Assembly: GCA_964519335.1 (NCBI GenBank)
Contig: CAZFIA010000060.1
Span: forward strand, 1-22,237
Reading direction: 5' to 3'
Source of the DNA: JALZVT01 sp964519335
GTDB lineage: Bacteria > Pseudomonadota > Gammaproteobacteria > Pseudomonadales > Azotimanducaceae
Length of the DNA stretch: 22,237 bases
Shown: one piece after another, positions 10,001-16,692 of the stretch
Numbering within the stretch: position 1 is the stretch's first letter
How the letters are laid out: every line of letters begins with the position of its first letter
The notes under the pieces: generated by a model
Database searches by the model: none
Told to the model about the DNA's origin: nothing
What the model saw: the letters and a program-made list of their open reading frames with translations, nothing else
Program-made: the position numbers and the translations under genes

Positions 10001-13000
10001 AAGGCCAATCTGTGCATCTTCAGCAGGCGGCGCTACCGGTGTTGGTGATCCGGGGCCACCGGGATTAGTGGTGGGTAGCTCGCCGGTTGGGTTGCCATCG
10101 ATATCTGTAGTTGTGTTACTCACATCACTCACGACAGTGGTCGTGCCAATGATAGTTCCTGACACTGTGGCGGAGTTGTTTAAGACCGCAGGCGCTCCAG
10201 CGGCGTTCGGATCTATGTTCACCGTAAACTCAACTGAAAACTGATCGTTGGGTTCCAACACACTGGCTGTACCCGTCAGGAGATCAAGACCACCTGCGCG
10301 ACCCGTGAAACCAGCACCTGTTGAAATTGGTGCTACCGAATTACCGGTTGCGTTAGTTACCTGAGTAACTACTGGCGGAGCCGTTACAGCAACAAAGGCC
10401 GTACCGAGGTTCGTCGCAGCTTCGAGATTATCAGTTAAGGTCAATTGGGTTAACGTTGAGGCGCCCGTATTCTGTGCCAGTAATTGATAGGTCACGTTGA
10501 AGGTACCGTCCGGCAGCAATCCAGAGATTGCAGTAACGCCTTTGGTTAAACCAATTTCGCCGGCACCTACGGGAGGTGCGACAGGCGTTGGAGTACCTGG
10601 GCCACCTGGATTGTCTACTGGAGTCTCACCCGTCGGGTTACCGTCGATATCTGTACCAGTATTACTGTCATCAGTTACTACGGTGCCGGTAGGATCTTCA
10701 CCTGTTGCCGTTGCAGTATTTTCAAAGGTTGCAGGAGCGCCAGCAGCCGTTGGATTAATTGAAACACTGAAAGTAACCAGGTATTGATCCGTTGGATCAA
10801 TACGGCCATCTGTGCCGATCAGCAGCCCGGAACCGGCAGCCGTGCCTGTGAAGGCAGCACCTGCGCTGGTAGGCGCAACCGCGTTTCCGGATGCATTGGT
10901 AACAAGACTAACGACAGGTGCAGTCAAAATTCCGTTAAACGAGGACCCAAGTTGACTAGCAGCTGACAGGTCATCGCTCAACGTTAGAGAGGTTAGCGAA
11001 ACATTACCGGTGTTCTCCACCAGCAGTTCGTAGCCAACTGCAACGGTACCATCAGACTGAACAGCACCGACAGAAACAACCGACTTAACAACACCAATCT
11101 GTGGATTAGCAACAGGCGGTACAATCGGCGTGGGAACACCAGGTCCACCTGGGTTATCTGTGGGTAGCTCGCCCGTACTGCCGCCAGTGGCGTCGGTACC
11201 GGTGTTGGAATCATCAGTAATCGGCGCACCGCCAGGAGGCGTACCGCCTGCTGTCGCAGTGTTGCCGAGTGCAGCGGGTGCACCTGCCGCATTGGGGTCA
11301 ATGTTCACACTGAACACAACCTGATACTGATCGCCCGGATCGATACGACCATCAGTACCTGTGATCAGAGCCGTACCCGCACCGGTGCCCGTGAAGGCAG
11401 CACCGTTTGTTGTCGGCGCAATCGCGTTGCCAGAAACATTGGTGACAAGGCTAACAACGGGCGCAACTGTGACGCCATTGAACGCAGTGCCGAGTTGCGT
11501 CGCTGCAGACAGGTCATCCACCAAAGTAAGCGACGTAAGATTCGAGTTACCTGTGTTTTCGACCAATATCGTATAGGTGACATCAAAAGTGCCATCAGGC
11601 TGCAAGGTACCAATGGTCGTTGCCGACTTAACAGCGCCGATCGAATCATCAGTAGCCGGTGGCGTAATTGGTGTAGGCACACCGGGTCCACCAGGATTGT
11701 CTGTGGGTAGCTCGCCCGTACTGCCGCCAGTGGCGTCGGTACCGGTGTTGGAGTCATCTAAAATCGGGGTTCCACCCGGAGGTGTACCACCGGCCGTTGC
11801 GGTATTGTCGAGTGCACTCGGTGCACCTGGCTTATTGGGATCTATGTTTACACTGAACACGACCTGATACTGATCGCCCGGATCGATGCGACCGTCAGTA
11901 CCTATGATCAGGGCCGTACCGGTACCGGTGCCCGTGAAGGCAGCACCGTTGGTTGTCGGCGCAATCGCGTTGCCAGAGACATTGGTGACAAGGCTGACAA
12001 CTGGCGCGACTGTCACACCGTTGAAGGCAGTGCCCAGTTGCGTTGCCGCAGATAGGTCATCCACCAGAGCAAGCGACGTAAGATTCGAGCTGCCTGTGTT
12101 TTCAATCAAAACGGTATAGGTGACATCAAAAGTGCCATCAGGCTGCAATGCGCCAATGGTCGTTACCGACTTAACAGCGCCGATCGAATCAACAGGAGTC
12201 GGTGGCGTAATTGGTGTAGGCACACCGGGTCCATCAGGATTGTCTGTGGGTAGCTCGCCCGTACTGCCGCCAGTGACGTCGGTGCCGGTGTTGGAGTCAT
12301 CGGCAATCGGGGTGCCATTTGGAGGTGTACCACCTGCCGTTGCGGTGTTGTCGAGCGCAGCGGGCGCACCTGGCTTATTCGGATCAATATTTACACTGAA
12401 CACAACCTGGTATTGATCGCCCGGATCAATACGACCATCGGTACCTACAATCAGAGCAGTACCGGCTCCAGTGCCCGTGAACGCAGCACCATTCGTAGTT
12501 GGAGCAACAGCGTTACCCGTGGCATTGGTAACAAGAGTCACGACGGGCGCGACGGTAACGCCATTGAAGGCAGTTCCTAATTGCGTCGGCGCAGACAGAT
12601 CATCCACCAAAGTAAGCGGTGTAAGAATCGAACCACCGGTGTTCTCGACCAATATTGTATAAGTGACATCGAAGGTGCCATCACTCTGCAACGCGCCAAT
12701 GGTCGTTGCCGACTTAACAGCACCGATTGAGTCATCAAATGGCGGAGGCGTGATTGGTGTAGGTACACCGGGACCATCCGGATTGTCGGCTGGTACCTCA
12801 CCGGTGACTGCTCCTGTCGCGTCGGTACCTGTATTGGAGTCATCTGTGATTGGCGTACCGCTTGGAGGTGTACCGCCGGCAGTTGCGGTGTTATCCAGTG
12901 CACTCGGTGCTCCGGCTATATTAGGATCAATGTTTGCAGTGAATACCACCTCGTACTGATCACCGGGATCAATCCGGCCATCAGTACCTATAATGAGCGC

Positions 13001-15694
13001 TGTACCCGACCCGTTGCCTGTGAAAGCCGCCCCGCTAGAGGTAGGCGCAACGGCGTTGCCAGAGACGTTGGTTACAAGGCTTACAACCGGCGCCACTGTA
13101 ATGCCGTTGAAGGCACTTCCAAGTTGGGTTGGATCAGACAGGTCATCAACGAGTGTCAGCGGTGTCAAAGTTGACCCGCCGGTGTTCTCAACTAGCAGTG
13201 TGTAAGTAACATCGAAGGTGCCATCACTGTGTAGCGGACTTATTACCGCCGCAGACTTAACAACACCAATAGAGTCAGGTTTGGCTGGCGGAGTAACGGG
13301 CGTAGACACGCCAGGTCCACCCGCGTTGTCTGTGGGAAGCTCACCGGTACCGCCGCCTGCTGCGTCTGTACCTGAGTTAGAGTCATCCGACACTGGTGTG
13401 CCTGAAGGTGGCGTACCCCCGGCTGTTGCGGTGTTCACCAACGCAGAAGGCGCACCGGCTGCATTGGGGTCTATGTTTACACTGAAGACAACCTGATACT
13501 GATCACCCGACTCTATACGTCCATCGGTGCCGGTAATGAGTGCCGTGCCCGCACCTGTACCGGTAAAGGCTGCACCGGCGGTGGTTGGGGCTACGGCGGC
13601 GCCGGAACCATTGGTAACAATGCTCACAACCGGGGCTGCGGTAATACCGTTAAAAGCACTACCCAATTGAGTCGGCGCCGATAGATCATCGATCAAAGTA
13701 AGTGGCGTGAGCGTAGACTTACCCGTGTTTTCAACCAAAATAGTATAGGTAACATCGAAGGTACCGTCACTTTGCAACCCACCAATAGCGGTTGCTGACT
13801 TAACCGCACCAATAGATTCATCAGCCGTCGGCGGTGTGATAGGCGTGGGTACGCCCGGTCCACCAGGATTGTTCGCAGGTAACTCACCGGTGCCGGCACC
13901 CGCCGCATCGGTAGCCGTATTCGAATCATCAGTAACCGGCAATCCCCCTGGAGGTGAACCGGCGGCGGTGATTGTGTTGTCGAGAGCCGCAGGCGCGCCC
14001 GCGGCATTGGGGTCAACGTTTACGCTGAACACCACCTGATATTGATCGGTGAGTCCCAGAGTGCCGTCCGTACCCAGCAACAAGTTCGTACCCGTACCCG
14101 TTCCTGTGAACGCCGCACCCGCGGTCGTCGGCAACACAGTGTTACCCGAGGCATTCGAGATGAGCGATACAACCGGAGCAACGGTCACACCATTGAAGGT
14201 GCTACCGAGCTGAGCCGGCAAACTCATGTCATCCGTCAAAGAGAGGTTAGTCAGCGGAGCGCCGCCGGTGTTTTGAACCAGCACGGTGTACTCAACATCA
14301 AAGGTGCCATCAGATTGCAGAGCGCCAATAGTGCTGACTGCCTTGGTTACCCCAATTTCAGGGTTCAGCGGCAATCGGGCGTTATCTTCGTCATCTTCAC
14401 TTTGATCGCCATCGTCATTCGCGGGGGTAGAATCCGGGTCTGGGTTAGCAGCCGCTGAGACTTGGGCGGTATTCACCACAACCGGAACGGCCGTGGGTCC
14501 AACGTCGTAGACCAGACTAAGATTAAAAACACCCTTTGGCGGAATCACGCCTACAGTCCACACGCCCGTGGTGGGGTTGTAGCTGCTGTTTGCGGGCTTG
14601 TCGTCGCTAAAACTCACAAAGGTCAGGCCAGCAATTCCTGAAAGATCATCAGTAACCTCTACTTCTGAAACTAGAGCAGCAGCGTCATCGTTAGTAACCG
14701 AGATGGTGTAGGTGATCTGATCACCCGTGCTGAAAAAGCCGGAGCTGTCGACGTCGTTAGTGAGCGTTACGTTTTTTGCAAGCTCAACGTCAACCGGCGA
14801 GAAATAGCAGGCAAGGCCTTCATAGTCGGTGAGAATACCCGGCGCTGATCTGAGGGTGGCAACGCCCGTCACTTGGTCTATGTCCCAGATAGCATTGATG
14901 GTGGCTGCGGTTCCATTGGTTCCTGTAGAACCGATGAGGTTACCGTTGATATCAACCGACAGGCCTTCCATGTCTGTAATGCCGGGACCGAAAGGATTGG
15001 GTGCCACAACACTAGGAACCGTACCAACACCATTAAGATTAGCGGTCGCCAGTTGGGTCGCGTTAGAAAGAAACAAGGTGCCTGTGGGATCGATCGCAAG
15101 ATCGTCAAAAGGGCCATTGTTAATTAGGAGGTAGTCATTACCCCCGCCCATAGCACCTGGTATGAGGGCGCCCGTACTGGGGTTGATTTGAAAGAGAATG
15201 CCATTGCCGCCAGAATTCTGTAGGCCGTAAAGCGCACCTGTAGTTGGATGAAAGCCAAGTGAGTCAATATCGGCGAGCACCACGTCGGCAGCGAGGTCAC
15301 CATTGGCAGCAAGCGCTGTGCCAAAAGAACCGATTAAGTTATATGCACCCGTATCAAGGTCAATAACTCCAAAGGTGCTTGCGTCTGCGGCGAACAGATT
15401 CTGGGTTACCGGATCTTTCGCCAGCGTCTCTATTTCGGTCACACCGAAAGGCCCAACCACACGGGCAGTACTCGCATCTGTACTGTCTGAAAGGTAAATC
15501 AGCTGATCAGTGGAAAAGTCTGAACTGACATAACACGCGCTTGCATAGGCAAGACTGGGTGTCAGCATCAACCCTATCGTCATACCGAGGCGTGACGCCC
15601 AGCGACTGGTCCAATCAGAGACCGCACCAGCGGCCGTACTGGTAGAGGAAGAAGGCCTGGGGGACGCTGTCATGGCGCCATTTTTACTATTCAA
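4064..15694 (-). CDS. Giant repeat-stalk outer-membrane protein with OmpA-like domains and C-terminal beta-barrel
   Basis: The 3876-residue product contains, in order: signal sequence (1-53); propeller-like domain (54-297) with several D-x-x-TG blade motifs; DUF11-like domain (303-438); nine tandem 181-residue repeats (446-2060); canonical DUF11 (2061-2184); SdrD-B-like segment with DRDGDGWQDG (2202-2211) and its second half GVRLATIEG (2331-2339); OmpA-like domains at 2438-2556 and 2606-2725; beta-rich linker; and a beta-barrel from about 3000 to the end, terminating in IDLIGKW, an aromatic last residue as in BAM substrates. Likely role: surface or envelope-spanning stalk or adhesin; ligand unknown. 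The called start is TTG (15694); the ATG at 15673 (residue 8) is as plausible, and neither has a strong ribosome site. Only four cysteines occur. A misannotation as MotB or OmpA would reflect only the small OmpA modules. Architecture confident; function inferred. Confidence 0.9.
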   Translation of the reverse strand: MNSKNGAMTASPRPSSSTSTAAGAVSDWTSRWASRLGMTIGLMLTPSLAYASACYVSSDFSTDQLIYLSDSTDASTARVVGPFGVTEIETLAKDPVTQNLFAADASTFGVIDLDTGAYNLIGSFGTALAANGDLAADVVLADIDSLGFHPTTGALYGLQNSGGNGILFQINPSTGALIPGAMGGGNDYLLINNGPFDDLAIDPTGTLFLSNATQLATANLNGVGTVPSVVAPNPFGPGITDMEGLSVDINGNLIGSTGTNGTAATINAIWDIDQVTGVATLRSAPGILTDYEGLACYFSPVDVELAKNVTLTNDVDSSGFFSTGDQITYTISVTNDDAAALVSEVEVTDDLSGIAGLTFVSFSDDKPANSSYNPTTGVWTVGVIPPKGVFNLSLVYDVGPTAVPVVVNTAQVSAAANPDPDSTPANDDGDQSEDDEDNARLPLNPEIGVTKAVSTIGALQSDGTFDVEYTVLVQNTGGAPLTNLSLTDDMSLPAQLGSTFNGVTVAPVVSLISNASGNTVLPTTAGAAFTGTGTGTNLLLGTDGTLGLTDQYQVVFSVNVDPNAAGAPAALDNTITAAGSPPGGLPVTDDSNTATDAAGAGTGELPANNPGGPGVPTPITPPTADESIGAVKSATAIGGLQSDGTFDVTYTILVENTGKSTLTPLTLIDDLSAPTQLGSAFNGITAAPVVSIVTNGSGAAVAPTTAGAAFTGTGAGTALITGTDGRIESGDQYQVVFSVNIDPNAAGAPSALVNTATAGGTPPSGTPVSDDSNSGTDAAGGGTGELPTDNAGGPGVSTPVTPPAKPDSIGVVKSAAVISPLHSDGTFDVTYTLLVENTGGSTLTPLTLVDDLSDPTQLGSAFNGITVAPVVSLVTNVSGNAVAPTSSGAAFTGNGSGTALIIGTDGRIDPGDQYEVVFTANIDPNIAGAPSALDNTATAGGTPPSGTPITDDSNTGTDATGAVTGEVPADNPDGPGVPTPITPPPFDDSIGAVKSATTIGALQSDGTFDVTYTILVENTGGSILTPLTLVDDLSAPTQLGTAFNGVTVAPVVTLVTNATGNAVAPTTNGAAFTGTGAGTALIVGTDGRIDPGDQYQVVFSVNIDPNKPGAPAALDNTATAGGTPPNGTPIADDSNTGTDVTGGSTGELPTDNPDGPGVPTPITPPTPVDSIGAVKSVTTIGALQPDGTFDVTYTVLIENTGSSNLTSLALVDDLSAATQLGTAFNGVTVAPVVSLVTNVSGNAIAPTTNGAAFTGTGTGTALIIGTDGRIDPGDQYQVVFSVNIDPNKPGAPSALDNTATAGGTPPGGTPILDDSNTGTDATGGSTGELPTDNPGGPGVPTPITPPATDDSIGAVKSATTIGTLQPDGTFDVTYTILVENTGNSNLTSLTLVDDLSAATQLGTAFNGVTVAPVVSLVTNVSGNAIAPTTNGAAFTGTGAGTALITGTDGRIDPGDQYQVVFSVNIDPNAAGAPAALGNTATAGGTPPGGAPITDDSNTGTDATGGSTGELPTDNPGGPGVPTPIVPPVANPQIGVVKSVVSVGAVQSDGTVAVGYELLVENTGNVSLTSLTLSDDLSAASQLGSSFNGILTAPVVSLVTNASGNAVAPTSAGAAFTGTAAGSGLLIGTDGRIDPTDQYLVTFSVSINPTAAGAPATFENTATATGEDPTGTVVTDDSNTGTDIDGNPTGETPVDNPGGPGTPTPVAPPVGAGEIGLTKGVTAISGLLPDGTFNVTYQLLAQNTGASTLTQLTLTDNLEAATNLGTAFVAVTAPPVVTQVTNATGNSVAPISTGAGFTGRAGGLDLLTGTASVLEPNDQFSVEFTVNIDPNAAGAPAVLNNSATVSGTIIGTTTVVSDVSNTTTDIDGNPTGELPTTNPGGPGSPTPVAPPAEDAQIGLAKSAVVGGLAADGTFDVTFTLLAENLGNVQLTSLTLVDDLSSPSNLGTAFVGLSAAPTITLINTSGGSVVPTLDTSFNGTSAAPDILIGTDGLLLPGDQFQVVFTATIDPDAPGAPTELVNQASAGGTSPGGETPEDLSDDGPAADGPNADPTPITPPVLTPLIVTKTTTTPEVETGGFASYEVTVTNPSAVTVNGVTLEDDLPGGFAYVEDSAQLIRAGVAQPAAVTGIDPITTEIGSLSAGETVTVTYLSRVGAGVVVGEHVNTVQALVFGVPSSNTATATVVLGEDPLLSTTRVIGKVWHDRDGDGWQDGAWATGIKLVGGPFGEGKKLDNLPGRASDSDESSAPSMRLAIPGSWNDLDQVRLTTAQGTVLFINNQGAVEERHRGQKKRGKTAQDIRVELTSNRLSRRNNAQNNFLEIRNLGVQEEGLPGVRLATIEGLLIETDQAGRYHIEEIENVAWDIGSNFIVKVDPQTLPDGHEFTTENPRVLRLTQSLMSDISFGVRIPQANWQVSSCPTPSPIAAAPVAQHTGGVTLRTEPLTVIRFESGESMIDASQLDDIKRGLDRWGGQRNLRLRFTGHTDNEPLGAKNRGIYGDNQGLSEARAERVAQKVGDALGIDQSTMVLVGFGDAMPVADNSTPEGMALNRRVTVEATFEILDALPEPVVTAAAPSVAENCGPGVFAAAQPSSGSTLQYEAEPVTETIIDKVSEVRFASGKSDISEAALVDLRNRIDELSGKDNLRLRFIGHTDNDRLSQRTASIYGSNQGLSEARARQVAERVQETLGVSSSMVEISGRGDSEPIADNNSNEGKALNRRVEIVLVYDEVSAGSPGRVVERSVPIDTFAASSQPTHGVVRAVEDRAQKDPRLAVVAETDYLTPQTRSVVFYRYSNYPAFVSRFEVNVFRASDIDRTRAIATLTDTPNSQLDVSGTMVWSPDALRAGEEYVYVLNAYGENGELDSTYPRALVVLPADEKSAASEPVDPMSIYGTSGLAVQSIPVSGGRVRVWGLDLAPAHTLTVGGEPMPLDEQGEFVLEAHLPQGQYTLPVVNQNPAGPAMQQQLALEISDSYLFMVGLANVTFGGNDIDNAVEPLSADDRFSSSTYTSGRLGFYLKGKIRGKYLITAQLDSTEDELSDFGDNLQRQDPRSVFRRLEADQYYPVYGDDSTTFRDTESQGAGYVRVDWNKSKALWGNFETGITGNEFAQYNRSLYGAQLVYKTNAVTERGDNRISVTGFASEANSVAAHNEFQATGGSLYYLRNTDIVRGSEKVWVEVRRRDTLVVIEQLALQPGTDYEFDHIQGRILLNRPLSQITRNRNDSIVRDQGIEGDDVFLVTNYEYVPSGFNENDLTAGIRAKYWVNSALALGGTYVNESRDGSDYTLAGGDVTFRHGKGTYVKLEGATSEAEQTTSMFSLDGGLTFSNVSLPTAGAAEGDAYGVEARLNLKDISDREGVAKVWFKHREEGFSSSRETQQLTDTTDIGFEADVKVTDRLKVIARGNQLERDDISEDRTISLQGEYRVTNKLDVGVEVRDQQRELEVPAAGGVTNTIDSDATLFGARINYAFDENTSAYVEGQTSAGESEAFESNDLIAVGVKTRVSEALGLGVEVSEGDRGSAVIGSIDYRINDQIALDIGAGFGDGAYGTAGATINLDNGYQLYGSYGIDPDSTIDRQRNVTTIGQRLVLGNGAKLFNEHQWSKSESEDGVTNVFGIEYALNDYTSVSATFQRGELEFNGVETNRDAYSLGFAIQRDDLRLGSRVEYRRDESPANEFEQWLSSNALEWKVSDSTRVVTKINYSQTEDQLTGDDAARLAEGSVGIAYRPVWSDRFNVLARYTYLDDLVAPGQVLLRPDQRSQVASVESLYKLSARWEFGLKLAIRRGEIRINRDSGPWFDSGLDIGVGRVRYHLNHKWDGLLEYRYVANSELDDERSGALIGAYRHIGKQLKFGAGYNFTDYSDDLTNLDYNNGGWFIDLIGKW
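4067..6697 (-). other. C-terminal beta-barrel region of the giant protein
   Basis: From about residue 3000 to 3876 the protein alternates polar and hydrophobic residues in short strands with acidic turns, for example LGFYLKGKIRGKY, GYVRVDWNKS, YGAQLVYKTN, and at the end LKFGAGYNF and GGWFIDLIGKW. The final Trp matches the C-terminal aromatic signal recognised by the BAM complex. The region has no cysteine. I cannot fix the exact first strand or the strand count by eye. Confidence 0.7.
7520..7879 (-). other. OmpA-like peptidoglycan-binding domain 2 of the giant protein
   Basis: Residues 2606-2725: begins DKVSEVRFASGKSDIS, contains GHTD (D2650) and SEARAR (R2672), and ends in NRRVEIVLVYDE. The Asp and Arg correspond to the diaminopimelate-contacting pair of the OmpA_C family. 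Seven more residues than usual lie between them. It is a diverged duplicate of the preceding OmpA-like domain. Confidence 0.85.
8027..8383 (-). other. OmpA-like peptidoglycan-binding domain 1 of the giant protein
   Basis: Residues 2438-2556: begins LTVIRFESGESMID, contains GHTD (D2482), IYGDNQGLSEARAE (R2504) and the closing NRRVTVEATFE strand. Both putative peptidoglycan-contacting residues are kept. Cysteines 2415 and 2577 lie just outside either end and could staple the domain with a disulfide. Confidence 0.87.
9515..14359 (-). repeat. Nine tandem 543-bp repeats (181 residues each) in the giant gene
   Basis: Unit starts by residue are 446, 627, 808, 989, 1170, 1351, 1532, 1713 and 1895. 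The first seven steps are exactly 181 residues; the eighth is 182 and the last copy is shortened to about 166. Each unit runs from (S/E/Q)IG.(V/T)K through DG(T)FDVTYT.L.ENTG, LTLVDDL, PVVSLVTN, GTDGRIDPGDQYQVVFSV and DDSNTGTDATG to a Pro-rich linker like GGPGVPTPITPP. Units 4-6 are closest: units 5 and 6 share about 160 of 181 residues by hand count, and 53 consecutive bases are identical at 11157-11209 and 11700-11752. The first and last units are most diverged. The fold is presumably Ig-like and DUF11-related; Asp-rich motifs suggest calcium binding. Confidence 0.95.
15536..15673 (-). other. Signal peptide of the giant protein
   Basis: A long polar N-region rich in Ser, Thr and Ala is followed by basic residues (R31, R35), a hydrophobic core GMTIGLMLTPSLAYA and a probable signal peptidase I site A-S-A (51-53) before C54. 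A lipoprotein reading with C54 as lipidated residue is less likely because the -3 position is Ala rather than Leu. A shorter start at M38 would leave almost no basic N-region, so I prefer the ATG at 15673 or the TTG at 15694. Confidence 0.7.
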
Positions 15695-15870
15695 AACGAA
15701 GATCCAACTTGTTTCGCGACGGAAAGTCGACTATCGCCGGCAATTCTAGAGAGGGACCTTCAGCTAACCTGTGAACTAGTATGCAAAGCCGTCATCCAGG
15801 TGAGTTGGTTAGGCGAATTTACAGTATTGGTTAGGGGCAACCCGTGCTTGAGCCGCAGTTCGGGTGTGAG
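15695..15870. other. Intergenic region upstream of the giant gene
   Basis: These 176 bp separate the giant gene from the methyltransferase gene on the same strand. I found no convincing -35/-10 pair. A direct repeat TTGGTTAGG occurs at 15805-15813 and 15827-15835 with a 22-bp period (two helical turns), which could be a regulator binding site. No strong hairpin with a T-run is visible. The promoter of the giant gene must lie here or farther upstream. Confidence 0.5.
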
Positions 15871-16488
15871 CTAGATCGCTTTGCGCTTCAAGACGCCGAG
15901 CGTTTCTGTCATCAAGGGAGGGTCAAACAGGCCGCTTGCCGCAGCGAGCTGCAAGATGTGTCTTGGCGCCTGTCCGCCCTCGGCTTCGGATGCAAATATA
16001 TCGTGAATTGCCAGATAGCCGCCGGGCAACACATGGCCCATCCAGGCGCGCAGGTCTGTTTCTGCAGCGGCAAAACTGTGACCTCCGTCAACAAATACCA
16101 GGCCAAGAGGTATCTGCCAAATAGCGCCCAGCTGGGCGGAGGTTGCAACGATGGGAATTACATTCGCATCCAGCCCGGCGCGAAACAGCGTGCGGCGAAA
16201 ACTGGGCAGGGTATCCATGCGCCTGACTTCAGCATCGTATAGCTCTGCGTCATGGTATTCCTCACCCAACTGATGCTCCTCGGAGCCTCGATGATGGTCC
16301 AACGCAAACAGTTGACCGCCCCCCTCGCGGACGCCGGAGCCAAGATACACCGTGGACTTTCCACAGTAGCTGCCCACCTCAAGGCAAGGCCCCAAAGCGC
16401 AGGCTTCTTTGCCTAGTTCGTAAAGTCGAGCACCTTCGGCTGGGTGCAGAAAGCCCTTAACGCTATCCGGATCAATCGCGAGGTTCAC
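15871..16488 (-). CDS. Class I SAM-dependent methyltransferase (Methyltransf_24 / CmcI-like)
   Basis: The 205-residue protein has motif I as CLEVGSYCGKSTVYLG (residues 35-50), an acidic strand-2 end in FALDHH (D64), VFVDGGHSF (131-139) and a metal-site-like AIHD (160-163). This combination is typical of the Methyltransf_24 group that includes CmcI and macrocin O-methyltransferases, often Mg-dependent O-methyltransferases. The start is GTG at 16488, preceded by a modest AAGGG. It follows the small membrane gene by 11 bp in the same direction, so it belongs to the dehydrogenase operon. Substrate unknown. Confidence 0.85.
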   Translation of the reverse strand: MNLAIDPDSVKGFLHPAEGARLYELGKEACALGPCLEVGSYCGKSTVYLGSGVREGGGQLFALDHHRGSEEHQLGEEYHDAELYDAEVRRMDTLPSFRRTLFRAGLDANVIPIVATSAQLGAIWQIPLGLVFVDGGHSFAAAETDLRAWMGHVLPGGYLAIHDIFASEAEGGQAPRHILQLAAASGLFDPPLMTETLGVLKRKAI

Positions 16489-16499
16489 TGCAAACCCTT

Positions 16500-16682
16500 T
16501 TACTGCAGACCAAAGAAGACCAGGACGATGGCGAAAGGCAAGGTAACCAGAAGATAGAAGAAGAAGTTAAGAATGTTGTTTTGCTCGGGATCCTGACTTA
16601 CAGAGACGCGAGCACCCAGAAACAACCAGGCGAAGCCAGCCACCAGGGTGGAGAGAACCAGCGACATAACAACACCTGGCAT
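16500..16682 (-). CDS. Small two-helix membrane protein (60 aa)
   Basis: The product has two hydrophobic segments (about residues 4-24 and 37-59) joined by a short polar loop, RVSVSQDPEQNN. An AGGAG Shine-Dalgarno lies 7 nt before the ATG, better than most starts in this window. It fits snugly between its neighbours: 10 bp after the dehydrogenase stop and 11 bp before the methyltransferase start. I do not recognise a family. It would sit in the cytoplasmic membrane as a helical hairpin; function unknown. Confidence 0.75.
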   Translation of the reverse strand: MPGVVMSLVLSTLVAGFAWLFLGARVSVSQDPEQNNILNFFFYLLVTLPFAIVLVFFGLQ

Positions 16683-16692
16683 CAGTGCGCTC

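Noticed and set aside
9492..14039. A series of similar open plus-strand frames spaced about 543 bp, resembling a family of small repeated genes
   Set aside because: They are antisense reflections of the nine protein repeats. They share start context only because the underlying DNA repeats.
9515..14359. Regularly spaced repeats as a CRISPR-like array
   Set aside because: The period is 543 bp, the whole unit is similar, and it lies in one open reading frame. No short repeat with unique spacers is present.
15536..15550. Lipoprotein signal (lipobox) at C54 of the giant protein
   Set aside because: The preceding residues A-S-A fit signal peptidase I better. C54 has a plausible disulfide partner, C296, and a barrel protein needs no lipid anchor.
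15845..15870. Terminator after the Methyltransf_24 gene
   Set aside because: Only a 5-bp imperfect inverted match (CTTGA/TCAAG) without a T-run is visible.
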